Below are positions 44,195 through 55,516 of a DNA stretch of 64,000 nucleotides, in pieces. Origin of the DNA: Breviolum minutum Mf 1.05b.01 (taxonomy: Eukaryota > Sar > Dinophyceae > Suessiales > Symbiodiniaceae); NCBI GenBank assembly GCA_000507305.1, contig DF240779.1, positions 1-64,000 on the forward strand, given 5' to 3'. The number at the start of each line of letters is the position of its first letter. Position 1 is the stretch's first letter. The notes beneath the pieces were generated by a model. The model did not search any database, had not been told where the DNA came from, and was given only the letters and a program-made list of their open reading frames with translations. A program made the position numbers and the translations under genes.

Positions 44195-44312
44195 AAAGCA
44201 TGTTCAATGCTACGCAATTGCACTTGCGCACATGTTCGATGATGCTACGCAATTGTACTTGCGCACATGTTCGATGATGCTACGCAATTGTACTTGCGCA
44301 CATGTTCGATGA
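44195..44312. repeat. second array of the 32/35-bp repeat
   Basis: Three to four copies of the unit seen at 40165-40510, here mostly 35 bp with an extra GAT (TTCGATGATGCTACGCAATT), in the same orientation. Confidence 0.85.
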
Positions 44313-45200
44313 ACTTCCAAATGAAGCTTGGTCAGGTGGCAAAAAAAGCGAAAGTGAACTGAACAGCTGAAAAAGAAAACCCTTCAGCGTGTGAAACACA
44401 AAAAAATGGCGAGATGATATAAACAAAACAACGGGGTCATCTACCACCCCGTGACCTAACTATAGGGGTTATAACTCCACTTATAACTGGTTGGGGCCCA
44501 CCTCGTTGAAGACTTGGAATCCGTTTTTTGCTGGTGGAGTAGTTGCATGTCAAGCCCAAAGGATGATAGTAGTTCTATCCCAGAAAACAAGGCCTTACTA
44601 AGGGGTTATTGGCCTTGGAGGGAAATGCCTTAAAATCTCATGATTTGAGCTATCATAGCCTTATCTGAAACTACTTCAACTAACCAGTGAGATGAAATTG
44701 GGCAGTCATGAACCTAGCATTTGGGATTACGGTTTAGGGGTCTGAGACTTCCTCAATGGGGAGCCATCGTTGGAACTTAGAGGTCCTCCAAATCAAAACG
44801 CGCAATAAACTCAATATGGGTGTTTCCAAAAATAGGGGTACCCCAAAATGGATGGTTTATAATTGGAAACCCTATTAAAATGGATGCTGCTCCATCTCCG
44901 CAGTTTGACGAACCATCATCAGATATGTTCCTTCAGATATTCCCTTATTCACCCATACATTCCCCTATAGTCTGAGTCACCATCATCCAATAATTATATT
45001 CCCCATATTTTCCCCTATAGTCTGAGTCACCATCATCCAATATTATTTACCAATGGTTCAAAATTCACCCGCTTGCCTTTTGGAAAGTTTGTTTCGAAGA
45101 AAGCTCCTACCCCCTTTGGAACATACCCCCAGAACCTATAAACCCACCTGGTTTATGATTCGGAAATCCTTTCGTATTGGTATTTTGGGATATCTGGCAG
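44313..45200. other. spacer with MITE remnants
   Basis: MITE-J 3' end (about 44430-44510), MITE-K 5' half (44817-44885) and a direct repeat of CCCCTATAGTCTGAGTCACC at about 44962 and 45013. An open frame at 45053-45262 is not supported. Confidence 0.45.
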
Positions 45201-45517
<317 letters not shown>

Positions 45518-45925
45518 TAAAGCTCAGGTTTTTAATGTAGGTTTTTGTAAAAAAACATCATCTCGTAGTGGTGGTTTATTTCCCCGCGCGGTCGGCTTTT
45601 TTGATTTTCGCCCAAGCAAACTTGGGTTGGCCAGATACAAACCTATCTGACTAGGACAGTTTTCATCACCAGCCAACATATCCGACATTTTGTTTGGAAT
45701 ATTCTTGGTTGTGTTTTTCCCAAACTCCCTTAAACACCAGAAAATCTTTGAAAAAAACCGGGGAATGATTCCTAGTGTTTTTTTTTGTGTGAGAAAATTT
45801 TGGAAACCAACACTTATATCCAAGCAATTTACAAGCATCCCAGATTTTGGGGTCTCTTCTTTAATGGAAATCTTCCTACCAAATGTCCCGTACGACCCGA
45901 AATGGATGAGCCTGGTGAAACCCAG

Positions 45926-45984
45926 GAGATCTTGGATCAAGCCGCCAAATCACGCAAGCCCATCCACCAAGATCAGGCCGCGGC
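45926..45984 (+). CDS. small exon, unidentified
   Basis: Acceptor GAAACCCAG, donor CGGC/GTTAGT. Frame EILDQAAKSRKPIHQDQAA. The frame extends upstream through MDEPGETQ, so the exon may begin earlier. Confidence 0.45.
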
Positions 45985-46286
45985 GTTAGTGATGATTGAG
46001 TTGTGTAGTCGTTTTTTTTGTTTTTTGGTGGTTGAATATGAGGTGGACAAAATAACCCAGCAACGCAAACCTCCAGAAAGACCGCGATTATTTTTTTCCG
46101 TGAAATTTTGGTGAGTTGCGGTAGGGAGACTGATTTCATTATTATTATAGCTAAATCTCATATAAGTGGGTAGTAGAATCCCATATATAACCCAAACTAC
46201 CAGGTCATCTTTCACTTTTATGGTTTAGATGTAGGAATTATTTTTTTCTACAAGACTAACGTCCCCACTTCATACACCACTTGGGT

Positions 46287-46628
46287 ATGTATAGACTTAA
46301 AGGGATGACTAGTATATATAATATGGAGAAAAGATACTGTAAAAGGTGTAATTCCACAAAGGATGCTGGTCTGTTTTATGAAGATAGGAAATATTGTATG
46401 AGATGTTTGGATAAGGAAGTGAAGCATCAACGACATAGAGAGAAAAGACTCGAATATTTTGAAAAATATTATGAAGAACATAAGGCAGATAGACAAGATT
46501 ACAGGAAGGCATATAGTCAAATTGAAATAGAGTGCGAAGTTTGCAAATGTACAGTTAGAAAATGTGGATGGACAAGACACACGGTGTCAAGTAAACACAA
46601 GAAAAATCTTGAGAATTTGGTAGAATAA
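46287..46628 (+). CDS. intact AT-rich zinc-finger ORF, virus-like
   Basis: ATG 46287 to TAA 46626-46628, 113 residues; in-frame ATGs at 46305 and 46323 are alternative starts. Two Cys-x2-Cys pairs near the N-terminus (YCKRCNSTK and YCMRCLDKE) are followed by a Lys/Arg/Glu/Tyr-rich helical linker. A C-terminal Cys-x2-Cys plus His-x5-His finger follows (CEVCKCTVRKCGWTRHTVSS then KH). This layout, two short Cys pairs, a charged helix and a final C2H2-like finger, is one I associate with small proteins of large DNA viruses of algae and protists. The codons are A/T-ending and A-rich, unlike every exon around it, and there is no intron. Likely a captured viral gene. Whether it is expressed is unknown. 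Confidence 0.65.
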   Translation: MYRLKGMTSIYNMEKRYCKRCNSTKDAGLFYEDRKYCMRCLDKEVKHQRHREKRLEYFEKYYEEHKADRQDYRKAYSQIEIECEVCKCTVRKCGWTRHTVSSKHKKNLENLVE

Positions 46629-46815
46629 TTTCTAGGATATTTTTGAATGAAATTTATCCTAGAACTTATTTTTTTGAGTGTCTTTTTTTGTAAAATCTGT
46701 TTTTTTTTGTGATATGTATGGTGGGTGAGGCTAAAGTAGGGGTGAAGTAACCCCGGTACATCCTACCATCCCATGACGTTCGCCCGAAACGCCCTTCGCC
46801 GAAACGCCAATGGAG

Positions 46816-47674
46816 GTGCTGAAGGTGATGAAGGCTTGGGCCTTCGGCCGCAACTTTGGACGGACCAACGTGATGCCCGATGGTCACTTTTGGCGAAGGT
46901 TTTGTTTCGAAGGGGTCACGATGGGAGTGGAGTGGTTGGTTTGGATGGGGGGGGTGGGGATGGGTGGGGATGGGTGGTTGGGCAGATGTATGAATAGATG
47001 GAGTTTTACCCTCTGGTTGGGTGGGGTTATGAGGGAATTCGTATAGTGAGAGGCACCATTTTGGCCATGTTGGGAAACTAGCTGCTGTACCTGAGGAGAT
47101 TTTTTGTTTTCACCTGTACCTGAGGAGATGATCGAATTTAACCATAGCAGATCTTTCAAAGATGGGTTCTCAACCACAGCAGGGTGATCAAGATGATCAA
47201 GATGGAGCAACTTTCCGAAAGGTCTGTTGAAAACAAGGGTTTCATTTGAAGCGGTTAAGGCTGTGGGTTTCATATGAAGCCTGTGACGTCATTATTAAAT
47301 GTACTCCCCTGAAAAGAAACGGCTGGAACCTGAAAATGATGCCTCCCAAAAGAGATCTCCTCTTCCAGGCGTTCCTTTTCAGGTTCCATGCTAGTTCTCG
47401 GGGGTGTTTTTTAAGTTTGTCTAAGGGATTTTTTGAGTCAACACTCAAGTTGGTGCTGAAGGTGGGTGGTTTACTCAAGGTAGATCCTGAAGTAATATTA
47501 AGGTGGATATGTATATGGTCTATATAACATTTGAAATTCCTAGGATAGTAAACCCCCCAACAACCACCATTGAACGATTGGTTGCAATTTACCAGGCGGG
47601 TGAAGTACTTGGTCCAGAATGCAGCCATTTGTTCTCGACAAATCCCTGCTGACATGTTTTTGGAACACAGACTT
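46816..47674 (+). CDS. three chained exons, unidentified protein
   Basis: Exon 46816-46898 (VLKVMKAWAFGRNFGRTNVM then PDGHFWR; donor GAAG/GTTTTG), exon 47180-47221 (after CAACCACAG; RVIKMIKMEQLSE) and exon 47596-47674 (after ATTTACCAG; RVKYLVQNAAICSRQIPADM then FLEHRL; donor CTT/GTGGGG). Each leaves the two bases the next needs. GC3 is very high. The open frame extends upstream of 46816 through ETPM, so the first border is uncertain. The minus-strand frames here (129 and 137 aa) are shadows. Confidence 0.6.
47304..47406. mobile_element. MITE family E in an intron
   Basis: TA at 47302-47303. Ends CTCCCCTGAAAAGAAACGGC and the complement of TAGTTCTCGGGGGTG. Lies inside the intron between 47221 and 47596. 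Confidence 0.7.
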
Positions 47675-48234
47675 GTGGGGAATTCTACTATGTAGTTTGG
47701 TACAGAAACCCCACCATCGATTTCTAGTTTTCCTGTAATGGCCTTTCACCCTTGAGGCAAAGAGTGGGTTTGGTCCGATACGGTTGGACTTCTTCGTGAT
47801 CGCACGGGTGACATTCACGTACCTTTGGCACGGAAAAAAAATGGGACCCTTGATTGGTTGGTTGGATCAGATGGGTGTTTGGGGGTTATTCAAACAGACG
47901 TAGAACTCGTTACTACCAAACCAGGCTTGATTGAACATTGAGGCTTCAAGAAACTGTTCTGCATGTTTTGTACAATCAGATGGTCGAAAACAAAGGAGGC
48001 TTGAATCAAGATAGTATTTTGATGTATTTTGCAATTATCCTGACAGGTGGGGTAGGTTAATCACTACTTGGACCTGATTGGATTTTTTCCAATCATTCCG
48101 AACCATCGGATTCTCCGACCAAAAATCTCTCTTTTGAACCTTGGGTCCGAAAAGTAAAGGATGATTCTTCGCTATTTCTGGGGGCCCACTTTTTTGGAAC
48201 GGGGATGGTGGGTTCGATGTTTTTTCCATTTTAG

Positions 48235-48464
48235 GGACTGAATTCTTGGATTCAATGCTGGAGTCCGTAAAACTTCAATCATGTGACAAACATATCCATG
48301 GGGAATTTGTGGGTCTCTTTCCCGACAAATAAGGCCAGATCAATAGGGGATGACTGACTCCAGACCATGATTTGGCTTCATAAGCCCGTTGTTTTTCAGA
48401 CCTTACGTTCCTAGCCAAAAAAACCGTGGCCAAAAAGCACCACCCTGGTGGAGTCGTTTTGTAA
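48235..48464 (+). CDS. last two exons of a gene
   Basis: Exon 48235-48312 follows TTCCATTTTAG and reads TEFLDSMLESVKLQSCDKHI then HGEFV. A 102-nt intron follows. The terminal exon, 48415-48464, follows CGTTCCTAG and reads KKTVAKKHHPGGVVL to a TAA at 48462-48464. The phases agree. It may be the 3' end of the chain at 46816-47674, but one linking exon is missing. Confidence 0.5.
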
Positions 48465-48689
48465 AAGCTTCTCTAGGTCACAGGTGCCTCCAAACGTTAC
48501 CCTGCCGTGGTACAAATGCTGAACGGTTGGCTTCGATGTATTCTCCCAGCAGCTTGGTGTAGAAAGCTGGACCATGGGAATGAGGGAATGGAGGAGTCGA
48601 GGTTGAAATTTGGGGCTTAACTTTAGAGTTAAGCCTTTTTGATATGGAATGCCAACTGTTTTCATCGGGGAATGAAGCGAGACATATGA

Positions 48690-48692
48690 TAC

Positions 48693-48746
<54 letters not shown>

Positions 48747-48757
48747 CTGATGATGCT

Positions 48758-48809
<52 letters not shown>

Positions 48810-48820
48810 CTGATGCTGAT

Positions 48821-48893
<73 letters not shown>

Positions 48894-48894
48894 C

Positions 48895-48941
<47 letters not shown>

Positions 48942-48943
48942 CA
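48690..48943. repeat. (GAT)n microsatellite with GCT blocks
   Basis: About 250 bp of (GAT)n interrupted by (GCT)3-5 blocks. Open in several frames on both strands as single-residue runs, not taken as coding. Confidence 0.95.
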
Positions 48944-49113
48944 ATGTAGTATAGTAGCTTCATTTCCTGACGGCCACCCCAGATTGTTTGGAAGAAAACT
49001 TTTTTCAAATGACCAGCTGCAGGATGGAGACGATTTGTGACCCTTCATTTTGGAGTTTTGGAATGGAAATGAGTCGCGACAAAAAACAACATTGTTTGTT
49101 TATAGTTTAGATA

Positions 49114-49214
49114 CCCTCCCTGCAACTAACATAGCACCTGAAAATGGATGGTTGGAATACTAGTTTCCTTTTGGGATGGTCTATTTTCAGGGGGCATGAT
49201 GGTTTTGGGGAGGG
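49114..49214. mobile_element. MITE family E
   Basis: TA at 49112-49113 and 49215-49216. Ends CCCTCCCTGCAACTAACATA and the complement of GGTTTTGGGGAGGG. Confidence 0.75.
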
Positions 49215-49384
49215 TACCGATGAATTCTTTCATCTCTTTGAGATTTTCGTGCTAGACATTTTGGTGGAGTTTTGATGGGAGTTTTTCACCCCCGAAACTT
49301 GGGGGTTTCATGATCCATTTTGACTTTTGCATATTTTTCAGATAAACGTTGGTTCAACCAGCAACTAGTCTATATATATATATA

Positions 49385-49595
49385 TACCTGGAACCCAAAT
49401 GACCCTTGTTTTGAATGGAAAGGGCCTTCTTTTGGAGGGTTCAAACCCAAAAATAGAGGACAAACAGGTTCCAGGTATATATACTGTATATATATATGCC
49501 TAGAACCCAAATGGGGCCCTTTGTTTTGATTGAAGTTTGGGCCTTCTTTTGGAGGGTTGACCTTCAAAAAGTCGAGGTCAGTTGGGTTCTAGGTA
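49385..49595. mobile_element. two tandem MITE family I copies
   Basis: Copies at about 49385-49478 and 49500-49595, each CCTGGAACCCAAATGACCC-like to GGGTTCTAGG, with an inner GGGCCTTCTTTTGGAGGGTT and (TA)n at the ends. Other copies: about 10692-10810, 26262-26360 and 50203-50300. Confidence 0.75.
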
Positions 49596-49697
49596 TATAT
49601 ATATATATATATATCAATCTACTCGCGGTCAGGAAGGCAACCACACCCCTTCGACTTTCCTCATCCTTTTTGAAATGAACCTGCCGGTAAAATCGAG

Positions 49698-49756
49698 GCG
49701 GAGATTCTGTCCTTTCCGTGGACATCCATCAATCTCAACTGCAACTACGCTGCCAG
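49698..49756 (+). CDS. small internal exon
   Basis: Acceptor AAAATCGAG, donor TGCCAG/GTGCCG. Frame AEILSFPWTSINLNCNYAA with very high GC3. The open frame extends a few codons upstream (EPAGKIE). A MITE-D follows at 49787-49905. Confidence 0.5.
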
Positions 49757-50362
49757 GTGCCGTGCTTTGTTTTTTTTATCTGGGCAAATTATAAGGACCA
49801 AAACGCCGGTTGGTCACCTCAAATGGTGGTGAAAAGTAAGGGAATCCACCCAAAATCCCCGAAACATTCAGGTTTGGGAATTAATAATTATACTAATTTG
49901 CCCAGTTTTATTGTTTTTGGCTGGCTTTTGGTTTGTAGTTTGGTTGGTTGTGAAAAGAACGTGAAACATGACACGAGAGTTACGAAAAGATCTTGCACGA
50001 CGTGAAAGGAGGTTCCTGTCCCACAAGTTGCAATGGGCTTGGTGGGAGCTTTCCATTCTTTTGGTCTGATGGTTTCACAAGAAAATATACTGTATAGTAA
50101 AAATATATACATATATCTAAAAATATATATACAATATATAAAGAAATAATTTCTTTTTTGCTTCAGTATTGCAGATGATCCCGATTGATGATAATAATCT
50201 ATGCACCTGGAAACCCAATGACCTTTGTTGTGCTTGGAGTTTGGCCCTTGTTTTGGGGGGTTGACCTTCAAAAATAGAAGTCACTGGGGCTTCAGGTAAA
50301 ACATCTTGAACATCTTGCGCTTCCACAAATGTAGCTGCTATCCCACAAAACACCCGGTATTA

Positions 50363-50463
50363 CACCCCCGAAATTTAACATAGCCCCTGAAAAATGATGG
50401 TTGGAAGACGAGTTTCCTTTTGGGATTGACTATTTTTAGGGGCTATGTTAAATTTCCGGGGTG
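50363..50463. mobile_element. MITE family E
   Basis: TA at 50361-50362 and 50464-50465. Near-perfect inverted ends CACCCCCGAAATTTAACATA / TATGTTAAATTTCCGGGGTG. Confidence 0.85.
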
Positions 50464-50735
50464 TAAACAACTAAATCCCCAATGGCATTTCCTTCGTTCA
50501 CATGAATGACTCGTAGATACCAGGCAGCCAAAAAGGGGTGCTTTGTGAATGGAAAAAGGTGTATTGTTGATGGTTCAGAACTTCGGCTAACCAGACGATA
50601 CCATTTTCTAGTAGGGGGTAAGTGAAAGAATATGTGTATATGTGCATATATATATATAATTATATATGCACACATATCAATTCATTTGTACCCTGTGATG
50701 AATGTTAAAAGTATGTCACGAACATCTTCATTCAG

Positions 50736-50801
50736 AATGGGATTTTTCGAGGCGTCATCGTGATGGGCGTCTTGGCCGAAAAAAAAAAAAACATTTGCGA
50801 G
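50736..50801 (+). CDS. small internal exon, hydrophobic
   Basis: Acceptor TTCATTCAG, donor TGCGAG/GTGAGG (strong), phase 0 at both ends. Frame NGIFRGVIVMGVLAEKKKNI then CE. Includes a run of A that could hide an indel. Confidence 0.5.
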
Positions 50802-50859
50802 GTGAGGAGAAAATCCCAGGACGGACGTACCGTAAGTGGTTAAGAACCCCCACATTTAT

Positions 50860-50972
50860 TAGCAAATTACAACGACGTCAGCCGAGGTCACCCCAAATGG
50901 AGGTTTAGTAAGGGAATCCCCTTCCAAATCCCCTTAATTCAGGTTTAGGAATTATACTAATTTGCCAAGATT
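50860..50972. mobile_element. MITE family D
   Basis: Starts AGCAAATTACAACGACGTCA, contains GGTTTAGTAAGGGAATCCCC and TTAATTCAGGTTTAGGAATT, and ends ACTAATTTGCC. Confidence 0.65.
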
Positions 50973-51457
50973 TATAAGCCATGTGAAAATGGTCATTTAG
51001 AAGGGGTCCCGTTTTTTTTCCGAGGAATTGGGGACTTACCTAACAAAAATATGGTTATTATAGCCAGTTATGAAATGGGGGCCCGATCCTCCCTGTTTTG
51101 GAGGTGAGTTACAGACTCGACTCGGGACTTCTGGGAGAACTTTCTTGGAGGTCGAATGCGAAAGTATTCCTGTATATTCACAAATCGCCGGCTGAAAAAT
51201 CTCTCCATTTTTGATGCTATTTACCAGGAAAGATGGGGATTTTAACCATGTGATTTCGCAGATTCGATTTCCGAGTTGGCTTCGAAACATCTCCTCCTTT
51301 TTAGCCACTTACCAGCTGTTTGTTTTTTTTTGCCAGGTTTGTTAGCTGCTGAGTTTTTTGTTGTTGCATCCTTTGAAAAAAAAACAGTAAATTCTTGGAG
51401 TGTGTCGATTTTTTTTGGTTGGTATTCAGTAGAGAAGCAGAGATTTTTGGTATGCAG

Positions 51458-51540
51458 TCCGACCTGCGCGCCTGGGGATCACAGAGTTGGGGGTGCAGAA
51501 AAAGCTCCAAGAACTCGAATTTTTAAGTCTCGACAAAGAG
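51458..51540 (+). CDS. internal exon, helical
   Basis: Acceptor TGGTATGCAG, donor AAAGAG/GTCATT. Frame RPARLGITELGVQKKLQELE then FLSLDKE, GC3-rich. Needs one base, ends phase 0. A further open stretch at about 51567-51700 (NFDAVARVKMDFNFLKKHIV) may hold another exon. Confidence 0.55.
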
Positions 51541-51799
51541 GTCATTAAATCGGACCCTAGTATTTGAGAGGATCAAACTTTGATGCCGTCGCTCGTGTCA
51601 AAATGGATTTCAACTTTTTAAAAAAACACATTGTAGTGTTTGGGGCCCGGTTTTCATATCCTGTTGTCCCAAGTTTCTCGGCAAGAATTTTCAGGGGTCA
51701 AAAAAAATACCAACCAAAAAAACACTGCATTAAGGCAAATTCCCAAAAAATTACCGTAGATGTGTATTGTTTGATTCGCCCCGAAATGAGTCCCATTTA

Positions 51800-51933
51800 C
51801 TTGGGATGTCCCGGGACGGAAGTTAGGATCCATGGTAAGTAAATCAACGGGTTATAACTGATTTCACCTACGTATAAATGGGATATCTTAGGGTTGTTAT
51901 AACCCACTTACCATGGATCCTAACTTCCTTCAA
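51800..51933. mobile_element. MITE family G, 3' end cut at an exon
   Basis: TA (51798-51799) then CTTGGGATGTCCCGGGACGG... The palindrome returns to CCATGGATCCTAACTTCCTT but lacks the outermost bases. The exon at 51936 begins there. Confidence 0.65.
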
Positions 51934-51935
51934 AG

Positions 51936-52320
51936 GTTGTTTCAACACACCGAACTGGAACGCACCCCGAGAAAACCTTTACCAACAGGCTATAAGTCGG
52001 GATTCCTTTCATGGTTGACTAGGGGGGGTTTGCCTGGGGTGTGCTCCAGGGGTGTGTTGTAACTGTCTTGGAAAGGTACAGTTGATGGTTCAGAAATCTG
52101 GCCAACCAGTTGATTTATAGTAGTTTATCCCATTACATCCAAGTAATGACGACACCGACCCGTTTTTTTTGGTGCTGCCTGGCTGCCGTTTCACAGAAAC
52201 AATTTCGGTGCCAGCTTGATTGCTGCCTTGGGCGGCTTCACCGGAGGAGGCGCGGGCGTTTTTTGGGGTGTCCCTAAAGGGGCGGCCTTTCAAGGCCTTA
52301 TGGACGGTTTAGTTTATTAG
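51936..52320 (+). CDS. last two exons, Gly-rich membrane-type C-terminus
   Basis: Exon 51936-52058 follows CTTCAAAG and reads LFQHTELERTPRKPLPTGYK, SGFLSWLTRGGLPGVCSRGV, with donor GTT/GTAACT. The terminal exon, 52197-52320, follows GCCGTTTCACAG and reads NNFGASLIAALGGFTGGGAG, VFWGVPKGAAFQGLMDGLVY to a TAG at 52318-52320. The 138-nt intron is in phase and contains a MITE-B. The closely spaced Gly/Ala with hydrophobics suggest one or two packed membrane helices. Family unknown. Confidence 0.65.
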
Positions 52321-52325
52321 TAAAT

Positions 52326-52425
52326 CTAGGTGGTGGCAACTCAAACATTTTTTATTTTTACCCCTACCTGGGGAGATGATCCAATTTGGCTAATATTTTT
52401 CAAACGGGTTGAAACCACCAACTAG
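52326..52425. mobile_element. MITE family F immediately after a stop codon
   Basis: CTAGGTGGTGGCAACTCAAA to GGTTGAAACCACCAACTAG, flanked by AAT/AAAT. Starts within 10 bp of the TAG at 52318. Confidence 0.75.
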
Positions 52426-52683
52426 AAATGGGCTATATATTTCACATACTTATCAATGGGATGCTCTCCTGTTTTTTTTATCCACTAAAAACCTAAGCTT
52501 TGATCCCTAAGACTTTAGAAAAAACAACAGCATGATCCCTGAATAATCCCGAAAAAAAAGTCTGGTATTTCAGGGAAAAAAAAGGTGGCAAAAAGGGGGG
52601 GGGGTGAACCTAACCCTTTAGATTCCGGTAAAAGGGGCCCCTATAGATTAGATGGATCCCATTAAAAACCATGACATTTTCAG

Positions 52684-53197
52684 GGCTCCCTAACAACGAT
52701 GTTGAAATGGTCCATCATATTGAAACGGCAGGTTCCACCTCTGACGGTTTTTTTTTGCATCAGAGCTTCGGTCCAAAAAAGTCATGGAAAACTCGGGTCT
52801 TTAAAGGGGTTGGTTCTTTGACCGGTTTTCGATCTTTTAAAGCAGATTTTGACCAAGGTAAAACAGATTTTATATACGTCCCCAAATACATGACTTCTGA
52901 AGCTTCCGTAAGTCGCCACAGATGGTTGTAAATTTTCAGCCGGATCTCCTAATATTGGTGAGTTGAAACCAGGGTTTGGAAAGCCTTGATTCAGTTTGTC
53001 GCCGGCCAATTCAGGGCCAAATCTACAACATTCTACAACCCTGTTTGTCAACTCCTTGGGTCCTCCTTGGGTCGTCTCCCCAACGTCACGGAACCGTCTC
53101 GAAAGGTTTGGCGGTGTGGCCTGAAGATGACAAGAGCGTGCACTTGAACAAGCTTCCCAAGGGCAAGGAGATTGAGATCGACATTTCACAAAACTTG
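52684..53197 (+). CDS. eight-exon gene, first two recognised exons
   Basis: Exon 52684-52907 follows GACATTTTCAG and contains LPNNDVEMVHHIETAGSTSD, FRSFKADFDQGKTDFIYVPK then YMTSEAS; strong donor TCC/GTAAGT. After a 107-nt intron, exon 53015-53197 follows GGCCAATTCAG and reads GQIYNILQPCLSTPWVLLGS, SPQRHGTVSKGLAVWPEDDK, SVHLNKLPKGKEIEIDISQN then L, with donor TTG/GTGACT. The rest of the chain is 54615-54677, 55517-55663, 56799-56899, 58681-58735 and 58880-59002. All seven junctions keep frame, giving about 265 residues. The first exon needs one base from an exon not found. Family not recognised. A frame-shifted reading of the second exon (AKSTTFYNPVCQLLGSSLGR) is also open. Confidence 0.65.
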
Positions 53198-53691
53198 GTG
53201 ACTTGGGAAATGCTGGATTTTTTAAAAGATTTATTCTACCATGAACGAATCACCATGCAAAAATCACCATGGAGAAATTCGATTGATTTGTTTTTTGTAA
53301 ATAGACTAAGATTCATGCATGATGCTTTTTCGACAAATTTTGGCTGGTGATGATTTCTTTTAAAACCAAGATTCTATGCATGATGCTTTTTGACAAATCA
53401 CCTTACAAGAATAACCAGGGAATCTTTGGGATGCTTTTTTTTTTCCAAGCATCTGTTTTTTTTTTGAAATCTAAAGTTGGATTCTTCGTGGTTGGGGGAT
53501 GGGTATTTGGGGGATGAAACCAAAAAAAACTGTCACAAAAACTGGCAGTTCCAAGTATGGATAGTACAGGGTTTTCATAAAACAAATACCCTGTTTTGGT
53601 GACCTTTATTTCCAAATGCTTGGTTTTGACAGGCATCTTAGATATATATATATATATATACATATATATACCATATAGATATATTTGAACT

Positions 53692-53785
53692 ACCCCCCAC
53701 CCAGTAACAGTGACCACCAGGATTATCCCATTTTTAGTAGGCAATCCATATAAACCTTCATTTGTGACTGTTACTGGGTCCGGGG
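53692..53785. mobile_element. MITE family H
   Basis: TA, CCCCCCACCCAGTAACAGTG to GTGACTGTTACTGGGTCCGG, TA, with an inner CACCAGGATTATCCCATTTT. Other copies: about 4917-5010 and 34266-34350. Confidence 0.75.
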
Positions 53786-54498
53786 TAGACCAAAGATATA
53801 TACTTGTACGTCTTTTCCATTAGATGAGGATGATTCCGGCACCCCTTTCAAGATGCTGCTACTTTTTGAGATATTCGTACATCTTCTTAAGCTTTGATGA
53901 AATACTTCATCTCTTGTATACCAGATGTCGTACAAATGTCTTACAGTAATACGATGAGATGCTGGTACAATACCAGGTTCTTCTATACTATATAACATAT
54001 CCCATCCGGCACTCTTGAGTCGATGACTTTCCTTCTCCCGTTTGGTGGGAAAACTGAACATATGCCCTGAAAATCAATGTTAAAGATTTTTTTCCTTTGA
54101 AATAGTACCTTGGGGCATGTTAATTTTTGATGGGGTACTCCCCCGAAAAATACGAATGACTAGCTGGAAAAACAACCATGAGTGAGTCGATATGTGTCCT
54201 ATAGAAAAATGGTGACTTTCCCTTTAGCCATGTGAATTTTTGTTGGGGGTAGTTTTCTAGGTGGTGGCTTCAACTATTCTTTATTTTCATCCCTGCGCGG
54301 GGAAATGATCCAATTTGACTTTTGCATATTTTTCAGATGGGTTGGTTCAACCACCAACTAGTGATTCTTGATCTTTGGAGTACTCATCCCTAGTGCTCCA
54401 AATACCCTGTTTTTTGTAAGGTGTTTAGGTACCCGAACCAAACCCACTCCAAAACCACTTGAGGTATTCTTTTTTTTTCCCGATGAGATGAACCCTTA

Positions 54499-54601
54499 CT
54501 CCCTGGAAAACTAACATGTCCCCTGAAAATCAATGGTTGGAAGATGTATTTCCTATTGAAATAATCCCTTTTCAGGGGACATTCGTTAGTTTTCGGGGGT
54601 G
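54499..54601. mobile_element. MITE family E, 13 bp upstream of an exon
   Basis: TA at 54497-54498 and 54602-54603. Ends CTCCCTGGAAAACTAACATG and the complement of TTAGTTTTCGGGGGTG. Confidence 0.85.
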
Positions 54602-54614
54602 TAGCGATTTTGAG

Positions 54615-54677
54615 CAGCGCTTAACTTCCATTGAGGCCATGTTCAACGGAAACAGCGCACACGAGGCCCCCTTGGGA
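54615..54677 (+). CDS. eight-exon gene, exon 3
   Basis: Acceptor GATTTTGAG right after a MITE-E. Frame QRLTSIEAMFNGNSAHEAPL then G, donor GGA/GTTGGC, phase 0 at both ends. Confidence 0.55.
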
Positions 54678-55516
54678 GTTGGCGGGGTTGGTCGGATCGG
54701 ATGACGCCGATGATGTGCCTGACATTTTCTTAAGGAAACCCTTGGATTCAAGTTTAAAACCTTCACTTTTTTGCAAGACATGGGGGTTTTCTCAAATGGT
54801 GGGCTTCCCCAACAAACCCATGGGGTTTTCCTACTCAAAGTGATCAGCACTTGGGGTGTGAAATGGGGGGGAAAACCCACCATTTACGGAAACACCCATA
54901 TGTTTACCTACATTTACCATAGCCCCTGAACATTGATGGTTGGAAGATACAAACATGTCCTATCAAAATGGTCACTTTAAAAAGGGGACATGTGACATTT
55001 TCGAGGTGGTATATGATAAAAAGATCAACTTTTAGGGAAATGATGCCATACATGGATGGGTATGGGAAAGAAAGTTACGACATCTTCACGAAGCGTGTAG
55101 CGAATGACATTCTTTCTTTTTCATCACATAGAGCTCAGCTCGTTGTGTTTAAACCCTCAAAGGAAAGCCGATATAATATACTGTATATATATATATATAC
55201 ATTTTCCATGTTCATTTTTCAGGGGGCGAGCTGCTAGTTTTGACAAATGTGGCGAACACGAAAGGTTTGATCAAATTGAGGTGTAGAGACTTAAACTGAT
55301 GACTTCATTGTGTTGCTGTGGGCCATGGTTTGCTCTTGTTTCTTTCTCATGTCATCAATCATATTCTTTTTTTGATGTTTCACTCCGGTGAACATAGTCA
55401 TCGCATTAAAAAAAGTGGCCCACTTGAAAGAATATACATACACATATGATATAATTACATACATCTTGCTTGTTTCTAAAAGTCATAGGTCCTAATAGGT
55501 CGTTGCCTTTTCCCAG

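Noticed and set aside
48411-49048. Long His, Ser, Ile, Met or Asp homopolymer frames on both strands
   Set aside because: All arise from the (GAT)n/(GCT)n microsatellite.
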